Shown here in pieces: positions 7,604-16,059 of a DNA stretch of 39,175 nt. The position numbers were made by a program, and so were the translations under genes. The first letter of the stretch is position 1. Each line of letters starts with the position of its first letter. Where the stretch lies: assembly GCA_943333505.2 (NCBI GenBank), contig CALQTN020000037.1, forward strand, positions 1-39,175, in the 5' to 3' direction. The DNA comes from Asaia bogorensis (GTDB lineage Bacteria; Pseudomonadota; Alphaproteobacteria; Acetobacterales; Acetobacteraceae). The notes under the pieces are model-generated. The model was not told the DNA's origin and ran no database searches. It was given only the letters and a program-made list of their open reading frames with translations.

Positions 7604-7651
7604 GCGTGATTCAGACCTTCGGTGATTCCACCTACGGTCATCACGCTCTAA
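7604..7651. repeat. Second REP-like palindrome, supplies the stop codon of the GT14 gene
   Basis: An imperfect palindrome: GCGTGAT (7604-7610) pairs with ATCACGC (7640-7646), and inner segments GACC/GGTC and GGTG/CACC pair after small internal loops. The outer sequence CGGTCATCACGCTCTAA (7635-7651) repeats 7573-7589. On the minus strand the element begins TTAGAGCGTGATGACC, and its TAG (7648-7650) is the stop codon of the glycosyltransferase gene. Similar palindromes are scattered in alphaproteobacterial genomes as far as I recall. Confidence 0.75.
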
Positions 7652-8664
7652 GCGCCCGCGAGAGCTTGCCAGTAACGTCCCTGCATGATCGCGGCGGCAA
7701 TGCCAGGTTCGGCTTGCGGGTTGAACTTACGGGCAAAGAGCGCCGAGGCGCCGGCTGCGCGAAACCCTTGAAAATCCAGGGTATCGTCACCGCCCGCCCG
7801 GCGGACGTGATCGGCGAACATGGGGGTTCCCTGCAATTTTTTGCCTGCCATAAGCTGAGGGGCGTTGCCAAGGATGGTCTGGATCATGTGCTCATCCGGC
7901 ACCTGCATATGGCGAAAATAACGTTGAACCTCAGGCGCGTGCAGTGATGGCAACATCGCTTCGATGGTAGCACCGGTCAGCGCCCACCATTGCGACCCGT
8001 AAAAAAACCGCTCGAATATCGGTGCCCGGGGCGGGATCTCAGCCAGGATTTCGCCAACCAGGTGTTCAGCTTCCCCGCGGATCCAGTCCATGCGATCACG
8101 CGGCACGCCATAGCGAGCGGCGGCCGGCGCGGACTGCATGGGGTTGAGCAGCGGATGGTCCCAGAAGACATAATTGTAGCGGCGCCAGGGTTGCACCCAG
8201 CCGTACCGCTCAATTGCTCGTTGCTGGTCGGTTCCTGCGAGCGAAGGATCGTCCTGCACTTCGAGCAGTTCGATGTATTCGGTGTCCATATCTGACATTA
8301 ATGCGTCGATTTGGGCGAACGTGCGGACAGGCAGGGCGTCGCCACTGATCAGGATCATGCGCTGATAACCGCGCGCAGCCTCGATCAGGGCCAGGGTGGC
8401 GCGCATCATGGTCCATCCGCCCCAGAACACCGGCACGCGCGGCAGGATCAGGGTGGTATGCGGCGGCAGGGGCAGGCTGGCCAGGAGAAATTCACTTTTT
8501 GCATCAACGTGGATGAACACGTGGAAGCGGTTTGCCCGGGCGGGATTATCCAACAGGTGCAGAAGATACGCCAAGATGGCGGGGTGGTGGGCAAGCACGA
8601 GAATGGCTGTTTGCGGACGCACTGCCTGGCTATCGGACGCTGGGATGGAAGAGTTGCTCACCAC
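7648..8664 (-). CDS. Core-2/I-branching (GT14-type) beta-1,6-N-acetylglucosaminyltransferase family protein
   Basis: A 338-aa cytosolic protein resembling bacterial members of the Branch/GT14 family, which transfer a sugar (GlcNAc or xylose in characterised relatives) onto a glycan acceptor. Seen: QTAILVLAHHPAIL opening, HVFIHVDAKS, VFWGGWTMMRATLALIEAA, MILISGDALPVRT and EYIELLE, the typical order of the fold. No membrane segment is visible. GTG 8664 (or the adjacent GTG 8661) is preferred; a TTG at 8739 would overlap tupA by 110 nt. The chosen start overlaps the 3' end of tupA (8630), so it is probably the last gene of the operon. The stop codon lies inside a palindromic repeat. The acceptor is unknown. 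Confidence 0.7.
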   Translation of the reverse strand: MVSNSSIPASDSQAVRPQTAILVLAHHPAILAYLLHLLDNPARANRFHVFIHVDAKSEFLLASLPLPPHTTLILPRVPVFWGGWTMMRATLALIEAARGYQRMILISGDALPVRTFAQIDALMSDMDTEYIELLEVQDDPSLAGTDQQRAIERYGWVQPWRRYNYVFWDHPLLNPMQSAPAAARYGVPRDRMDWIRGEAEHLVGEILAEIPPRAPIFERFFYGSQWWALTGATIEAMLPSLHAPEVQRYFRHMQVPDEHMIQTILGNAPQLMAGKKLQGTPMFADHVRRAGGDDTLDFQGFRAAGASALFARKFNPQAEPGIAAAIMQGRYWQALAGA

Positions 8665-9418
8665 CAATCTGGTAACGCCCGATCGCCGCCTGCCCGTCGG
8701 GCGAGGACAACCAGGACGCAAGGCGACGGGCCGGGCCAATTTTCACCGATGGGTGCTTGATTGGGTTCATTTCAATCACATTGTAGCGGTTAATCAGCGC
8801 AGGATCACCGGACACAAGTTCGATGAGATCGCGACGATTGCCATAGGCGAGCCACGTGCCCCGGTCGGTCAAGGTGATTGCATCTGTCGCCGCCGCCATG
8901 TTCAGCGCGGCACCCATGCCACCGCCGATTTCACGATACCAGGCGCGGCCGCGCGGATTAAACCCGACCTGTGTCCAAAGCCGCTTCTCAAGCGCATCGG
9001 TGCCACTGCCGTCGCCTCGCGATACAAAACCGGTCTGCGACATAGCGATCGCCCGCAGGCTCGCAATCACATCGCGACTGCCGGCGACACGGGCCGGGTC
9101 GGCGCGCGGTCCGACAAGAATGAAATCATTCCAGGCGATCTCGACGCGCGCCACCCCATGGCCCTGGGCGATGAACGCAGCCTCCGCATCCGGATCGTGC
9201 ACCAGGACCAGATCGGCATCGCCGCGTGCGGCCACCGCCAATGCCTGGCCAGTGCCAAGCGCGATAACCCGGACTGCAATCCCGGACCCGGCGGTAAATT
9301 CTGGCAAGATGCGGGCGAGTAATCCGGCGTTCTCCACCGAGGTCGTCGAGGCTAGAATGATCGTTTCCGCCCGCGCCATATGGGCCACAATGCAAAAAGC
9401 CAAAATCAGTCGGATCAT
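8630..9418 (-). CDS. tupA: Tungstate (or molybdate) ABC transporter substrate-binding protein TupA
   Basis: A 262-aa periplasmic binding protein with a signal peptide (1-17, cleaved near MARA-E) that should capture tungstate for import. The mature start has the TupA-type anion-binding segment ASTTSVENAGL (24-33), then ALGTGQAL, DADLVLVHDPDAE, and FVSRGDGSGTD, all characteristic of TupA/WtpA-type proteins rather than ModA. Its ATG overlaps the TGA of tupB in ATGA (9415-9418). The cognate ATPase gene tupC is not adjacent. The discrimination tungstate versus molybdate is by family similarity only. Confidence 0.85.
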   Translation of the reverse strand: MIRLILAFCIVAHMARAETIILASTTSVENAGLLARILPEFTAGSGIAVRVIALGTGQALAVAARGDADLVLVHDPDAEAAFIAQGHGVARVEIAWNDFILVGPRADPARVAGSRDVIASLRAIAMSQTGFVSRGDGSGTDALEKRLWTQVGFNPRGRAWYREIGGGMGAALNMAAATDAITLTDRGTWLAYGNRRDLIELVSGDPALINRYNVIEMNPIKHPSVKIGPARRLASWLSSPDGQAAIGRYQIGGEQLFHPSVR

Positions 9419-10056
9419 CTGTCCAGCCTCCCGGTCAGAAGCAGTACGCAGGCGCTGACGCTGACGCTTATCGCGATGAGAATCCCACCGAGGCCAAGCG
9501 CCATGTCGAGATTACCCTTGCTGGTTTCCAGCGCAATTGCTGTCGTCATGCTGCGGGTGAAGCCATCGATATTGCCGCCAACGATCAGGATGGCACCGAC
9601 CTCGGAAATGCTGCGGCCGAAGCCGGCAAGGATCGCGGTTGCGAGCGCCCGACGTTGCAGGCGCAACAATTCGGGGAGCGCCCGCCAACGGCTTGCGCCA
9701 CAAGCTTGCAGATCAGGCCCGAAGCGGCGCCACCCTGAACGAAGCGCCCGGTGCGCCAGCACCGCGACAATCGGCAAAGCCAGAACCGCCTGCGCCACCA
9801 CCATTGCAGCCGGGGTAAACAATAGGCCGAGCATGCCGAGCGGACCACTCCGCGACAACAGCAGATAGAGTATCAAACCAACAACCACCGGCGGCAGACC
9901 AAGCAACGCGTTGATCAGGGTCAGCAGTGCGGAACGGCCAGGAAACGACGTCAACGCCAGGAGCGCCGCAATCCCAATCCCGAGCAATGTTGCGATCATG
10001 GTCGCCGCGCCACTGACCGCCAATGAAAGCCCGACGATCCCCGCCAAGCCATCCAT
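9415..10056 (-). CDS. tupB: Tungstate ABC transporter permease TupB
   Basis: A 213-aa inner-membrane permease with about five to six hydrophobic segments and typical TupB motifs: LGLPPVVVGLILYLLLSRSGPLG, and the cytoplasmic coupling region GASRWRALPELLRLQRRAL followed by GFGRSISEVGAILIVGGNI. It would form the channel for the TupA-delivered oxyanion. The start ATG 10056 is 5 nt from the stop of the upstream ABC exporter gene, and its end overlaps tupA by 4 nt. No TupC ATPase is encoded next to it; the full-length exporter upstream has its own membrane domain and is unlikely to substitute. Confidence 0.85.
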   Translation of the reverse strand: MDGLAGIVGLSLAVSGAATMIATLLGIGIAALLALTSFPGRSALLTLINALLGLPPVVVGLILYLLLSRSGPLGMLGLLFTPAAMVVAQAVLALPIVAVLAHRALRSGWRRFGPDLQACGASRWRALPELLRLQRRALATAILAGFGRSISEVGAILIVGGNIDGFTRSMTTAIALETSKGNLDMALGLGGILIAISVSVSACVLLLTGRLDR

Positions 10057-10061
10057 GCCGG

Positions 10062-11810
10062 CTATTGCGCCAGAGCCTGTGACTTCACCAGTCGCGCAAA
10101 TAAGCCGTCGGCGGCCATCAGCTCGGCATGGGTACCCTGCTCGACCACCACGCCATCGGCCATGGCAACCACCAGATCGGCATCCCGCACGGTGGACAGC
10201 CGATGCGCGACCACGATCGTGGTGCGACCACGGCGCAAGGTGGTGAGCGCCTGCTGGACCAGCCCCTCGCTTTCGGTGTCGAGCGCGCTGGTTGCCTCAT
10301 CGAGTAACAAAATGCGGGGATTGCGCAACAGGGCCCTCGCCAATGCGACCCGTTGGCGCTGACCGCCGGACAGGCGTTGGCCGCCTGGGCCGACGATTGT
10401 GGCGTAGCCTTCGGGCAACTCCGCGATGAAGCGCGCAGCGGCGGCGGCCTCAGCCGCGGCGGCGATTTCGGTATCGTTGGCGCCGGGTTTGCCCATGCGG
10501 ATATTGGCGGCGATGCTGTCATCGAACAGCAAGCTGTCCTGCCCAACATAGGCAATTGCATCGCGCAGACTGGCCAAGGTGACGTGACGCAGATCAGCGC
10601 CATCGATCTGGATGGTACCCTCGGATGGATCGTGCAAGCGTGGGATCAAGGTCAAGGCGGTAGATTTCCCGGCGCCGGACGGCCCGACCAGCGCGATGGT
10701 TTGGCCGGGCTCGGCGATGAAGGTGAGGCCACGCAAGCCAGGGCGCCCGTCGGGGTAGACATAGGCAACATTGTCGAACCTGACCCGTCCGCGCCCCGCC
10801 GGCAACGATACCGCGTTCGGCGCATCGCGGATCGTCACCGGTGCGTCGATGACCGCATAGACACGGATCAGCCCGCCCAGCCCTTCCTGCATCGCCGCGC
10901 TCAGATTTCCCATCGCGCGCAGCGGCTGAGACATCAGCATGAAGGCCGTGATGAAACCGCTGAAATCACCCAGCGTGGTACCGGTGCGTGACGCCTGCCA
11001 GCCGATGATGCCAATCACGAACGCGATCGCGGCACCGCCGATAACCTCGAGCAGCGGATCGATGCGGCTGCGGCCGCGGATAATCCGCATGTTGGCGCGG
11101 AACAATTCGGTGAAGGCGCGGTCGGCCCGGGTGACCTCGCCGTCTTCCAGGCGATACGCCCGCACGGTGCGCGCCTGGGCCAGGCTTTCGTTCAACAAGG
11201 TAGCGGTTTCGCCGGTGCGTTCCTGCATGTTGCCCGAATTGCGCCTGATGCGCTGGCCGATCTTCTGGATCGGCCAGGCGGCAAGTGGGAAGATAAACAG
11301 GGCGGCGACGCTCAGCTGCCAATCGAGATAGATCATGCTGGCGATCAGGCCGATCACTTTCACCGCATCGCCCAGCCCATTGGCAAATCGGGTCAGGGCT
11401 TCTCGGATCACCATCGCGTCACTGGTGAAACGCGTGGCGAAGGCGGCGGGCGACTCGGTTTCAACGAACGCCAGATCGCCGTGCGTCAGGCGCTGGAACA
11501 TCCGCAGTTGCAGGGACCGGATAACCTGCAGAACGAGTCGCTGGATCAGCACAGTCTGGAAATATTGGGTCACCGCCTTGATCGACGTTACCATCAGAAC
11601 CAGGGCTGGCAGTTGATACAAGACGCGCTGATCGGTTTGTCCGAACCGATCGACGGCGGACTTCACCATGTTAGGGTAATACGCCTGGGCGGCGGCGGTT
11701 GCGACCGTCAGCACCGCGATCAGCGCGAGCCAGCCGCGCCAACCTGCGATCTGCTCGCGAAACAGCCGCAGCATCAATCCGCGTCCGGCGTCGTTGGGCA
11801 AATTTGTCAT
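10062..11810 (-). CDS. MsbA-like ABC exporter, fused membrane and ATPase domains
   Basis: A 582-aa half-transporter acting as a homodimer in the inner membrane: six-helix membrane domain at about 20-320 and an ATPase domain at about 341-582. Walker A GPSGAGKS (376-383), signature LSGGQ (480-484), Walker B ILLLDE (500-505) and H-loop His536 (VVAHRLS) are all intact. The sequence is closest to MsbA-type lipid/multidrug exporters, but the substrate is unknown and I give no symbol. It starts 23 nt after upp ends and is followed 5 nt later by tupB, so it is likely co-transcribed with both. A second ATG at residue 13 is possible as the start. Confidence 0.85.
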   Translation of the reverse strand: MTNLPNDAGRGLMLRLFREQIAGWRGWLALIAVLTVATAAAQAYYPNMVKSAVDRFGQTDQRVLYQLPALVLMVTSIKAVTQYFQTVLIQRLVLQVIRSLQLRMFQRLTHGDLAFVETESPAAFATRFTSDAMVIREALTRFANGLGDAVKVIGLIASMIYLDWQLSVAALFIFPLAAWPIQKIGQRIRRNSGNMQERTGETATLLNESLAQARTVRAYRLEDGEVTRADRAFTELFRANMRIIRGRSRIDPLLEVIGGAAIAFVIGIIGWQASRTGTTLGDFSGFITAFMLMSQPLRAMGNLSAAMQEGLGGLIRVYAVIDAPVTIRDAPNAVSLPAGRGRVRFDNVAYVYPDGRPGLRGLTFIAEPGQTIALVGPSGAGKSTALTLIPRLHDPSEGTIQIDGADLRHVTLASLRDAIAYVGQDSLLFDDSIAANIRMGKPGANDTEIAAAAEAAAAARFIAELPEGYATIVGPGGQRLSGGQRQRVALARALLRNPRILLLDEATSALDTESEGLVQQALTTLRRGRTTIVVAHRLSTVRDADLVVAMADGVVVEQGTHAELMAADGLFARLVKSQALAQ

Positions 11811-11833
11811 CTCGGCGGTGTATCAGTGCCCAG

Positions 11834-12472
11834 CTATTTTGTCCCGTAAAGTCGATCACCGGCATCGCCCAGGCCTGGGCGGATATAGCCGTGATCATCC
11901 AGACCACGATCAACCGCACAGGTGAACACTGGAACGTCAGGGTGCTCGAGGTGAAACGCAGCTAAGCCTTCCGGCGCCGCGAGCAGGCAGACGAACCGGA
12001 TATCCGTCGCCCCCGATTGCTTGATCCGCGCGACGGCCGCCGCCGCAGAATTCCCGGTTGCCAGCATCGGATCGACGACAACCGCCACCCGATCGGCCAT
12101 GTCATCGGGGAGTTTCAGATAATATTCGACCGGGGTCAGCGTGTGCGGGTCACGATAAAGCCCGACATGACCGACCCGGGCGGCCGGCACCAGATCGAGC
12201 ATCCCATCCAGAATGCCGTTGCCGGCGCGCAGGATCGAGATGAAGCACAGCTTCTTACCCGCCAGCATCGGCGCCTGCATAATCTCGAGCGGGGTTTCGA
12301 CCTCAACCAGTTCGAGCTTGAGGTCGCGGGTCACCTCATAGGCCAGCAACAGGCTGATCTCCCGCGCCAGACGGCGAAAACTGTTGGTGCTGGTGTCCTT
12401 GCCGCGCAGCAGGCTGAGTTTGTGCTGCACCAAAGGGTGATGCAGCACCGTTACGCTGTTCAGGGTGCTCAT
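11834..12472 (-). CDS. upp: Uracil phosphoribosyltransferase
   Basis: A 212-aa cytosolic enzyme converting uracil and PRPP to UMP and pyrophosphate. Seen: [14 protein letters not shown] (79-92), the PRPP-binding loop [16 protein letters not shown] (131-146), and the conserved C-terminus [17 protein letters not shown] that contacts uracil. The length is as expected. Its start overlaps the stop of the URC1-like GTP cyclohydrolase gene in ATGA (12469-12472), indicating translational coupling. That pairing suggests a role in a URC-type uracil catabolic route, in which uracil is first turned to UMP, rather than simple salvage; this is inference from context. Confidence 0.93.
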   Translation of the reverse strand: MSTLNSVTVLHHPLVQHKLSLLRGKDTSTNSFRRLAREISLLLAYEVTRDLKLELVEVETPLEIMQAPMLAGKKLCFISILRAGNGILDGMLDLVPAARVGHVGLYRDPHTLTPVEYYLKLPDDMADRVAVVVDPMLATGNSAAAAVARIKQSGATDIRFVCLLAAPEGLAAFHLEHPDVPVFTCAVDRGLDDHGYIRPGLGDAGDRLYGTK

Positions 12473-13749
12473 TGATCTAATCCGCGTCCTTTGACCTTGG
12501 TCAGTTCTGCCGCATCGGGCACTACATCGGTGAAATAGCCGGCAGCCTTTTTGGCATCCATTTCGACGCTGGCGTCGGGCGGGATCAGTTCGTCCGGAAT
12601 TGGCACCCGTTCCACAACTTCAATGCCACCGGCAACGATCGGGGCGTATTTCATGTTCGACATCGACACCAGCCGATCGATACGGCTGATGCCCAGCCAA
12701 TGCAGGACATCGGGCATCAATTCCTGAAAGCGCATGTCGCTGACGCCGGCAACGCATTCGGTGCGCAGGAAATAGGCTTCCGCCCGGTCACCGCCGACCT
12801 GGCGCTTGCGGGCATTGTAGACCAGGAACTTGGTCACTTCGCCCAGCGCACGGCCTTCTTTGCGGTTATAGACGATCACGCCCACGCCACCTTGCTGGGC
12901 GGTTTCGATGCAGACCTCGATCCCATGCGCCAGATAGGGCCGGAAGGTGCAGATATCGGAACCGAAGACGTCCGAGCCATTGCATTCATCATGCACCCGG
13001 CAGGCGATTTTGGTCGCCGATTTACCGAGGCCCGACACATCGCCAAACAGATAGACCGTCATGCCACCGATTGGCGGCAGGAAGGCGTCAAGGTCGGGGC
13101 GGGTGACCAGTTCGGGGAACATGCCGCCGGTCTGCTCGAACAGCGCATGGCGCAAATCAGCAACCGAAATGCCAAACCGGCGCGCAATGCCGGGTAAATG
13201 CCACACCGGTTCGATCGCGACCTTCGTCACCCGTGCGTCACCAGCTTCGGTCAGGATGTCCCCATCCGCGCGCAACCGGCCCGCACCAAGGGCGTCGCGG
13301 ATTTCCGGCATGTTGATGCGGGCCTTGGTGACCGCGATGGTTGGGCGGATATCCCAGCCTTCCCCCATCAGCCCAGCGAATTCCTGGGTGCCAAGATGAC
13401 CCCATGGGTCCATCGAGACGATCTTGTCAGGGTCAAACCATTGCGGGAATGGGCCGATTTGGGCCGCCGGCGCGGTATCGGTGAGGTCGGGGCGATGCTG
13501 CGGGTCAAGCTGTCCGGCGGCGACAGCCAATGCGCGATAGAGCGAATAAGCGCCGGCATGGGTGCCAATCGCATTGCGTTCACCAGGATTTTGCAAAGTA
13601 CCAACGATCGGCCCACGGGTCTTGGCGTCCGCCGCGCCCCAGGCAATCTTGAGGGTACGACCTGTGGCGTTGCGTGGATGCGAGGTCAGCACAACCGATT
13701 TTGTCCGCCGGGGCGCGTTGCTCAGGCCCGGCGCTGGAGCATCACTCAT
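12469..13749 (-). CDS. URC1-type GTP cyclohydrolase II homologue (uracil catabolism)
   Basis: A 426-aa protein. The C-terminal half (about 225-400) is a GTP cyclohydrolase II fold: [33 protein letters not shown] and SNMKY. The N-terminal ~200 residues are the extra domain of URC1-like proteins, which in yeasts and some bacteria belong to the URC uracil-degradation pathway rather than riboflavin synthesis. Zn ligands of E. coli RibA (C54, C65, C67) map by spacing to C256, C267 and F269: the third cysteine is replaced by Phe. Overlap with upp supports the uracil link. DUF1688 (URC4), the usual companion, is absent here. ATG 13749 is divergent from the importer at 13862. Confidence 0.8.
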   Translation of the reverse strand: MSDAPAPGLSNAPRRTKSVVLTSHPRNATGRTLKIAWGAADAKTRGPIVGTLQNPGERNAIGTHAGAYSLYRALAVAAGQLDPQHRPDLTDTAPAAQIGPFPQWFDPDKIVSMDPWGHLGTQEFAGLMGEGWDIRPTIAVTKARINMPEIRDALGAGRLRADGDILTEAGDARVTKVAIEPVWHLPGIARRFGISVADLRHALFEQTGGMFPELVTRPDLDAFLPPIGGMTVYLFGDVSGLGKSATKIACRVHDECNGSDVFGSDICTFRPYLAHGIEVCIETAQQGGVGVIVYNRKEGRALGEVTKFLVYNARKRQVGGDRAEAYFLRTECVAGVSDMRFQELMPDVLHWLGISRIDRLVSMSNMKYAPIVAGGIEVVERVPIPDELIPPDASVEMDAKKAAGYFTDVVPDAAELTKVKGRGLDQ

Positions 13750-13861
13750 GCAAGGGTCCCGTTCCTATGGGTCTGGCGCGGCAGATACGCGATCACAATG
13801 TTGGACGAAATCCCCGGTGTGGGAAATACTAGCGCCAATCTCCCCAGGAAAGTCACCTCGC
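13750..13861. promoter_or_regulatory. Divergent promoter region between the URC1-like and importer genes
   Basis: A 112-bp spacer between start codons of two divergent transcription units. It must carry both promoters; I could not pick convincing -35/-10 pairs or an operator palindrome. AGGA at 13846-13849 is the likely ribosome-binding site of the importer gene. A shared regulator would tie the importer to the uracil genes, but this is not shown. Confidence 0.4.
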
Positions 13862-14887
13862 ATGATCCGTATCTCCAGTCTGGTAGTCCTCGCCATGGCG
13901 GCCATGGTTTCGGTCGGTCAGGCCCGCGATCTGACCGTCGTTGGTTTTGGCGGCGGGTTTCAGGAAAATGCCCGCAAGCACCTGTTCAAAGGTTTTGCCG
14001 CGTCATCCGGCCAGCCGGTCAAGGACGACGTTTATGACGGCGAACAGGCACGGATCGCCGCGATGGTGAAAACCCGCGACGTGACATGGGACGTCGTGAT
14101 GGTCGAAGCGCCCGAGATGATCCGCGGCTGTGAGGACGGGCTTTACGAGAAGATCGACTGGACGGTGGTCAACCGGGCGAAGTTCATTCCCAACGGCACG
14201 GCGACATGCGGCGCGGGTGCCGTCGGTTGGGGCGTCGCATTATTCTACGACCAGAAGCGGATCGGGAATGGACCGATGTCCTATGCCCAACTCTGGGACA
14301 CCAAGACGTGGCCGGGCAAACGCCTGTTGCGCAATAGCGCCAAGACCACGCTTGAAATCGCCCTGCTGGCGGATGGGGTGCCGCGCGGCGATCTCTATAA
14401 GGTGCTGGCGACCAAGGTCGGACAGGACCGCGCGTTTGCCAAGCTCGATGCCATCAAGCCTGATCTGATGTGGTGGAAATCCGGTGCCCAGCCCCTGCAA
14501 CTTGTCGGTTCCGGCGATGTAGCCTTCGCGGTCGGTTTTGTCGGGCGCACGGCGCGGGCGGCGCAGGAAGGCGGCGCCTATCCGCTGCTGTGGCAGACAT
14601 TGTTGTTCTCCTTTGATTTTTGGACCGTGGTGAAGGGTTCTCCCAACACACCGCAGGCCATGAAGTTGATCGACTACATGACCGATGCCGGTCCGTTACG
14701 CGAGCTTGCCAAGGATTGGGCCGTGTCGCCGGCCACCGCCGCCGTCGCCCAGGACCCCTTGGTGCGCGCCAAGAATACTGCGATGGTCGCCGAGCATGCC
14801 GAGGATGGAGTGTTCATTGATACCGAGTTCTGGGTGCAATACGGCGATGACCTCGAACGTCGCTTTGCTGCCTGGGTAGCGCGCTGA
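13862..14887 (+). CDS. ABC importer substrate-binding protein, spermidine/putrescine (PotD) type
   Basis: A 341-aa periplasmic protein with a signal peptide (SSLVVLAMAAMVSVGQA, cleavage after residue ~21). The mature part starts LTVVGFGGGFQENARK and includes YDGEQARIAAMV, VVMVEAPEMI, GWGVALFYD and LWDTKTWPGKR, the order seen in polyamine-type family 1 binding proteins (SBP_bac_8). The frame extends upstream to 13562, but ATG 13862 gives the signal peptide, and AGGA lies upstream. It precedes two permeases and forms an import operon; no ATPase is encoded. The ligand could be a polyamine or another small organic cation; proximity to uracil genes suggests a nucleobase derivative as an alternative. 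Confidence 0.8.
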   Translation: MIRISSLVVLAMAAMVSVGQARDLTVVGFGGGFQENARKHLFKGFAASSGQPVKDDVYDGEQARIAAMVKTRDVTWDVVMVEAPEMIRGCEDGLYEKIDWTVVNRAKFIPNGTATCGAGAVGWGVALFYDQKRIGNGPMSYAQLWDTKTWPGKRLLRNSAKTTLEIALLADGVPRGDLYKVLATKVGQDRAFAKLDAIKPDLMWWKSGAQPLQLVGSGDVAFAVGFVGRTARAAQEGGAYPLLWQTLLFSFDFWTVVKGSPNTPQAMKLIDYMTDAGPLRELAKDWAVSPATAAVAQDPLVRAKNTAMVAEHAEDGVFIDTEFWVQYGDDLERRFAAWVAR

Positions 14888-14898
14888 TCCAAACAGCC

Positions 14899-16059
14899 AT
14901 GCGTCCATCGTCGTACGGCTGGTTACTGAGCCTGCCGGCGCTTGCTCTCGTTGGGTTCGCGTTGCTGCTCCCACTCGGGCTCATGCTGGTAACAGCGGTC
15001 CGCGATCCTGAAATGGCCGCAGCCTTGCCCCGCAGCGCGGCATTGTTGCGGGGGTGGGATGGAACTGGAGTACCGGACGAGGCGGTTTTTGCCGCTTTGG
15101 CCACTGAGCTGCCAATAGCCGCCGACGGGCAATTCATTGGCGGCGTCGCTGGGCGGCTTAATTTCGAACGTGCCGGCATGCGCAGTCTGCTGCTGCGCAC
15201 CGCGCGCGCCCACCCGGCTGCGCCGTTCAGCATGGCTCTGCCGGCGCTCGATCCGCAATGGGCTGACCCGGCCGTGTGGCATTTGCTGAGACGGGCGAGT
15301 TTGGGGATTACACCGATCTATCTGTTGCGCAGCCTTGATTTTGATGTCGCTGCCAATGGGAGCGTGCAAGCCTTGGCCAGCGATCAGTCGGTGTTCCTGG
15401 CCCTGTTCGGACGCAGCTTCGCCATCGCCATCACCGTCACGGTTCTGTGCCTGCTGATCGGCTATCCGGTGGCGCAGGCCATTGCGGGCATGACGCGGCG
15501 CTGGTCGCAAATGGCGCTCGCCCTGGTGTTGATCCCGTTCTGGATATCGATCCTGGTCCGTACCACCGCGTGGTTCATCGTGCTTCAACGCGACGGTCCC
15601 GCGAACAGCCTGCTGCAATGGACCGGATTGATCGACGTCCCAATGCAGCTGATGTTCACCCGTTTCGCGGTCCTGCTGGCGATGGTGCATGTGCTCCTGC
15701 CGTTTGTCATTCTGCCGCTCGTTGTGGTAATGCGCCGCATTGATCCGGCGCTGCTGCGCGCTGCCGCCAGCCTCGGCGCACCGAGTTGGCTGCGCTTTGT
15801 GTCAATCTATTTGCCACTCACCTTGCCAGGTATCGGTGCCGGAGCCCTCATCGTTTTCATGCTGGCGACCGGGTTTTACATCACCCCGGCATTGCTCGGC
15901 GGGCCAGGCGATCAAATGGTCAGCGCCAGCATTGCCGACTACGTCAATGTTACCTTGAACTGGGGCATGGCTGCCGCGATTTCGCTCTGGCTGCTGCTGG
16001 GGACCGGCATTCTGGTCGGCGCCACCGCACTCGTCGTGCCGATGCGGCGCTGGCGATGA
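14899..16059 (+). CDS. ABC importer permease, PotB type
   Basis: A 386-aa inner-membrane permease. One hydrophobic segment at 10-34 is followed by an unusually long periplasmic insertion (about 35-165), then five further segments from about 172 on. The EAA coupling motif is AAASLGAPSWLRFVSIYLP (about 291-309). This is the PotB/YdcU arrangement, in which the first helix is separated by a soluble loop. The gene starts 11 nt after the binding-protein gene and overlaps the next permease in ATGA (16056-16059). It pairs with the second permease to form a heterodimeric channel. Confidence 0.82.
   Translation: MRPSSYGWLLSLPALALVGFALLLPLGLMLVTAVRDPEMAAALPRSAALLRGWDGTGVPDEAVFAALATELPIAADGQFIGGVAGRLNFERAGMRSLLLRTARAHPAAPFSMALPALDPQWADPAVWHLLRRASLGITPIYLLRSLDFDVAANGSVQALASDQSVFLALFGRSFAIAITVTVLCLLIGYPVAQAIAGMTRRWSQMALALVLIPFWISILVRTTAWFIVLQRDGPANSLLQWTGLIDVPMQLMFTRFAVLLAMVHVLLPFVILPLVVVMRRIDPALLRAAASLGAPSWLRFVSIYLPLTLPGIGAGALIVFMLATGFYITPALLGGPGDQMVSASIADYVNVTLNWGMAAAISLWLLLGTGILVGATALVVPMRRWR

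Noticed and set aside
8396-9322. Plus-strand frame of 308 codons antisense to tupA and the glycosyltransferase
   Set aside because: Both minus-strand genes have clear family motifs; the antisense frame has none.
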